In this document: in pieces, positions 50,561 through 50,827 of the stretch | How the letters are laid out: every line of letters starts with the position of its first letter | How positions within the stretch are numbered: position 1 is the first letter of the stretch | Source of the DNA: Chromatiales bacterium | Lineage (GTDB): Bacteria > Pseudomonadota > Gammaproteobacteria > Steroidobacterales > GCA-2729495 | DNA: 50,827 nucleotides | Assembly (NCBI GenBank): GCA_002729495.1 | Contig: PBYE01000021.1 | Span: 1-50,827 of the forward strand | Direction: 5' to 3' | Notes under the pieces: model-generated | Told to the model about the DNA's origin: nothing | Database searches by the model: none | What the model saw: the letters and a program-made list of their open reading frames with translations, nothing else | Program-made: the position numbers and the translations under genes

Positions 50561-50827
50561 TCAGGCGGACGCTTCGCTTAACACCGGGCTGCCGCGCAGC
50601 GCAAGTATCCTTTGATTGACCAGTGCATTGGCTTTGGATACCGGATTATCATTCACGGTAAAGCACGGCGGCGAGCGTCGTAATGCAGGCCACTCGCCCG
50701 TCTCTATGACATGCTCCAGGTATGCAATATTGCGCTCGATGAACTCGAGATAGGGGTTGCGTCCGTTATACACGGCTTCGATGTAGCGAAAGGCCTTGTC
50801 GAAATCCACATCGAGCCGTTTTTTCAC
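50561..50827 (-). CDS. Unknown protein, cut by the window edge
   Basis: Only the last 88 or so codons are visible, ending at 50561. They read FDKAFRYIEAVYNGRNPYLEFIERNIAYLEHVIETG. No membrane segment or signal is seen. The GTG at 50827 is at the very edge and need not be the true start. I do not recognise the family. Confidence 0.55.
   Translation of the reverse strand: MKKRLDVDFDKAFRYIEAVYNGRNPYLEFIERNIAYLEHVIETGEWPALRRSPPCFTVNDNPVSKANALVNQRILALRGSPVLSEASA

Overview
The window is the replication-origin neighbourhood of a gammaproteobacterial chromosome. The evidence is gene order: gyrB-recF-dnaN-dnaA on the minus strand, diverging from rpmH-rnpA-yidC-mnmE, then mnmG, rsmG, parA, parB, the complete atpIBEFHAGDC operon, glmU and glmS. 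Base composition is moderately GC-rich. The accessory proteins (a DUF5062 protein, a GlyGly-CTERM lipoprotein relic, a PEP-CTERM-like protein, an AcuI-type reductase) suggest a marine or sediment gammaproteobacterium. I cannot name the genus.

Layout. 1-1044: a decayed rhombotarget-type lipoprotein gene and a small DUF5062 gene, both downstream of gyrB. 1045-7244: gyrB, recF, dnaN, dnaA. recF contains one perfect and one near-perfect parS palindrome. The dnaN-dnaA gap has DnaA boxes and TAG-repeat (DnaA-trio-like) DNA and is the best origin candidate. 7442-11033: rpmH, rnpA (no ordinary start codon), yidC and mnmE; yidD is absent. 11145-15542: an exported protein, a di-heme oxidoreductase-like protein, a membrane diguanylate cyclase and a glycosyltransferase, lying between mnmE and mnmG. 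15610-22898: mnmG and a tightly overlapping oligopeptide ABC transporter operon with a fused double ATPase. 22899-25256: a 3'-truncated exported-protein gene, an acuI-type reductase and an OmpA-like protein. 25354-29566: rsmG, a metallo-beta-lactamase-fold protein with a zinc ribbon, parA, a PEP-CTERM-like gene with a broken start, REP-like palindromes and parB. 29567-37176: a structured intergenic segment with a terminator, then the ATP synthase operon, with a REP-like element between atpG and atpD. 37295-40727: glmU, a leader with tandem hairpins, and glmS.

The most unusual region is 40728-46888. Directly after glmS lies about 6 kb of unrelated and partly broken DNA, and at its far end is a second copy of the last 32 codons and stop of glmS. 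The two copies encode identical residues, but about 20 of 99 bases differ. The segment therefore looks like an island at the glmS 3' end (the attTn7 position). It carries a small recombinase-like ORF, a truncated arylsulfotransferase gene fused tail-to-tail with a response-regulator relic, an intact four-gene ECF sigma-factor operon, an outer-membrane protein and a secreted cytochrome c-like protein. The sigma operon and the cytochrome gene have matching upstream elements, TCCTTGTCAAC-N15-ACGTT. This looks like an ECF promoter shared by a small self-contained regulon.

46889-50827 holds small hypothetical genes, a VanY-type D,D-carboxypeptidase, a cupin, a Asp-rich beta-barrel protein and a gene cut by the window edge.
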